14,530 nucleotides of DNA from Candidatus Woesearchaeota archaeon (GTDB taxonomy: Archaea > Nanobdellota > Nanobdellia > Woesearchaeales > GCA-2686295): the NCBI GenBank assembly GCA_002686295.1, contig NZBB01000034.1, positions 1 through 14,530 of the forward strand, given 5' to 3'. Shown here piece after piece: positions 13,618 through 14,530 of the stretch. Numbering within the stretch: position 1 is the first letter of the stretch; each line of letters begins with the position of its first letter. The translations under genes and the position numbers were made by a program. Below the pieces are notes generated by a model that searched no databases, was not told where the DNA came from, and saw only the letters and a list, made by a program, of their open reading frames with translations.

Positions 13618-13696
13618 CTTTGAATTGCTTGGCTTTGCAAACACCCATTATAGCAATTAACTGTCCGTTCTTGTCAAACTCTAAGAATTTTATCAA
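13604..13696 (-). CDS. Small ORF encoding a 30-residue protein
   Basis: A TTG at 13696 follows GGGGGGTGA (13701-13709) by four bases, one of the strongest ribosome binding sites in the window. The frame encodes 30 residues, beginning MIKFLEFDKNGQLIAIM and continuing GVCKAKQFKASEC to a TGA at 13604-13606. The composition looks protein-like: alternating hydrophobic residues, a turn at DKNGQ, and two cysteines ten residues apart. AT-rich promoter-like elements lie at 13721-13729 and 13732-13739. It fills an otherwise empty gap downstream of the HAD gene on the same strand, and its 3' end overlaps the acylphosphatase gene by 14 bases in antisense. I do not recognise it. It could be a leader peptide or the remnant of a longer protein, but nothing downstream is controlled by it. 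Confidence 0.55.
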   Translation of the reverse strand: MIKFLEFDKNGQLIAIMGVCKAKQFKASEC

Positions 13697-13749
13697 TTCT
13701 TCACCCCCCAAAATAAAAGTGTTTAAATAATCATATTTAACTTTTTCGA

Positions 13750-14439
13750 TTATAAATCATAAAGTTCAAATTCTTTCAATATTCTTGGAAGTTGTCTGAA
13801 ATCATCAATAACATATGAAGCGTAAAGCTTTATCTCTTCAGAATCCTTGCCAAAAGAATCGAAAGCTATCGGCAAACCAACTCTTTTCATCAAAGGAATA
13901 TCATTACCACTATCGCCTATATAACAAACATTTTCTAATGTGAAAGAATATTCTTTTTTTAATAACCCGTCCAATAATTCATCTTTTTTCCACATATCGA
14001 TAGCCTGAACAGTTCCGTCTAAACAACTATTCTTTCTGTTTAAAACATTAATGATTGAAAAATCAAATTTTTCAGGAAAATCATTCATTATTCTGTCAGA
14101 TACAAAGTTTACTCCTCCACTAACCATTCCAAGAACATAGTTGTTGTCAAGCTTGTTTAAGAATTCTCTAACCCCATTATTATAAGGCACCTTTCCATTG
14201 TTAAAAAGAGCTTTTTCAACATGAGAAAAAGGCAGACCTTTCAACAGCATAGCATCTTTTTCAGTCCACTCGATAATCTTATCTTTCTGATAATAATAAT
14301 TTTCAAGATGCTCAAACCAAGTCTTTTTAATATCGCCTTCCAAAGAATGACCTATCGCATCCCATGAACTCTTAAACTTAGAACTCTCATAATTAACAAG
14401 TGTGCCATCAATGTCAAAAACAACGGCTTTTATATTCAT
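13750..14439 (-). CDS. HAD-family phosphatase, phosphoserine phosphatase (SerB)-like
   Basis: This 229-residue protein carries all HAD motifs. Motif I is FDIDGTL (8-14) with nucleophile Asp9 and acid/base Asp11. Motif II is MVSGG (105-109, Ser107), whose SGG is typical of SerB-like HAD-IB enzymes. Motif III is a lysine near 151-152 (WKKDELL), and motif IV is YIGDSGNDIPLM (173-184) with Asp176 and Asp180 for Mg2+. The cap between motifs I and II is helical and about 70 residues long. The likely role is removal of phosphate from phosphoserine or a similar small metabolite in the cytosol. SerB relatives act on other substrates too, and no serine-pathway gene lies nearby. The ATG at 14439 has a TATA-like element 25-31 bases upstream and no ribosome binding site. 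Confidence 0.9.
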   Translation of the reverse strand: MNIKAVVFDIDGTLVNYESSKFKSSWDAIGHSLEGDIKKTWFEHLENYYYQKDKIIEWTEKDAMLLKGLPFSHVEKALFNNGKVPYNNGVREFLNKLDNNYVLGMVSGGVNFVSDRIMNDFPEKFDFSIINVLNRKNSCLDGTVQAIDMWKKDELLDGLLKKEYSFTLENVCYIGDSGNDIPLMKRVGLPIAFDSFGKDSEEIKLYASYVIDDFRQLPRILKEFELYDL

Positions 14440-14462
14440 GTAACAGCGAGTAATAAATAGAA

Positions 14463-14470
14463 GTATTTAA
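14463..14470 (-). promoter_or_regulatory. TATA-like element of the HAD phosphatase gene
   Basis: CTTAAATA-like sequence on the reverse strand is 25-31 bases from the ATG at 14439, the spacing of a leaderless archaeal promoter. The remaining sequence to the window end has no gene I can support. Confidence 0.45.
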
Positions 14471-14508
14471 GGTTTTCTTTGCTCTGGTTAAGTTAAGTAT
14501 TCTTTTCG

Positions 14509-14528
14509 TTGTGGTTTTATCACCACAA
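14509..14528. repeat. Short inverted repeat at the window edge
   Basis: TTGTGGT, a six-base spacer, and ACCACAA form a seven-pair stem. No T-tract is visible on the plus strand before the window ends, and none follows on the reverse strand, so it could be an operator, part of a terminator or chance. Confidence 0.4.
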
Positions 14529-14530
14529 TA

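Noticed and set aside
14440..14530. Reverse-strand frame reading in from the window edge
   Set aside because: About 30 codons are open in one frame and 13 in another, but nothing distinguishes a real gene end from chance in this short AT-rich stretch.

Overview
The window looks like ordinary chromosome from an AT-rich, gene-dense archaeon, most likely a DPANN-type lineage (Woesearchaeota or Pacearchaeota-like). The evidence is an archaeal-style SecD, TATA boxes about 25-30 bases upstream of several leaderless starts, GAGGTGA-type ribosome binding sites on others, a tRNA with a bulge-helix-bulge intron and no encoded CCA, and envelope proteins of the type seen in those lineages. The lineage is inferred from recalled family resemblance, not from a search.

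Layout. 1-1752 (+): the last codons of an upstream gene (secF would be the usual partner), then secD, whose N-terminus appears to be split by an A8 tract. 1758-2150 (-): a small helical protein. 2214-2318 (-): tRNA-Val(GAC), interrupted in its D-loop by a 32-nt intron and carrying C instead of U at position 33. It is divergent from a small SAM methyltransferase (2379-2855, +), and both seem to share one nearly symmetrical TATA element. 2948-3727 (+): a very acidic Ser/Glu-rich protein. 3808-5631 (+): a large secreted, membrane-anchored surface protein ending in a hairpin plus T-tract terminator.

5660-10529 (-): the least explained part. A 510-aa protein of unknown family overlaps a 166-aa coiled-coil protein, which overlaps a 665-aa TIM-barrel protein. 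The barrel retains all nine metal-ligand positions of the endonuclease IV fold but carries roughly 270 extra residues. A nucleotidyltransferase with a helical, possibly HEPN-like, C-terminal half follows, with its own promoter. This set is the best candidate for an undescribed system.

10571-13258 (-): ion homeostasis, a KefB-type cation/proton antiporter with an RCK domain and a CorA magnesium channel, each with its own promoter. 13348-13617 (+): acylphosphatase. 13604-13696 (-): a 30-residue small ORF with a very strong ribosome binding site. 13750-14439 (-): a SerB-like HAD phosphatase. The last 90 bases hold its promoter and a short inverted repeat. No stretch over 300 bases lacks a gene. 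I see no insertion sequence, CRISPR array, integrase or attachment site.
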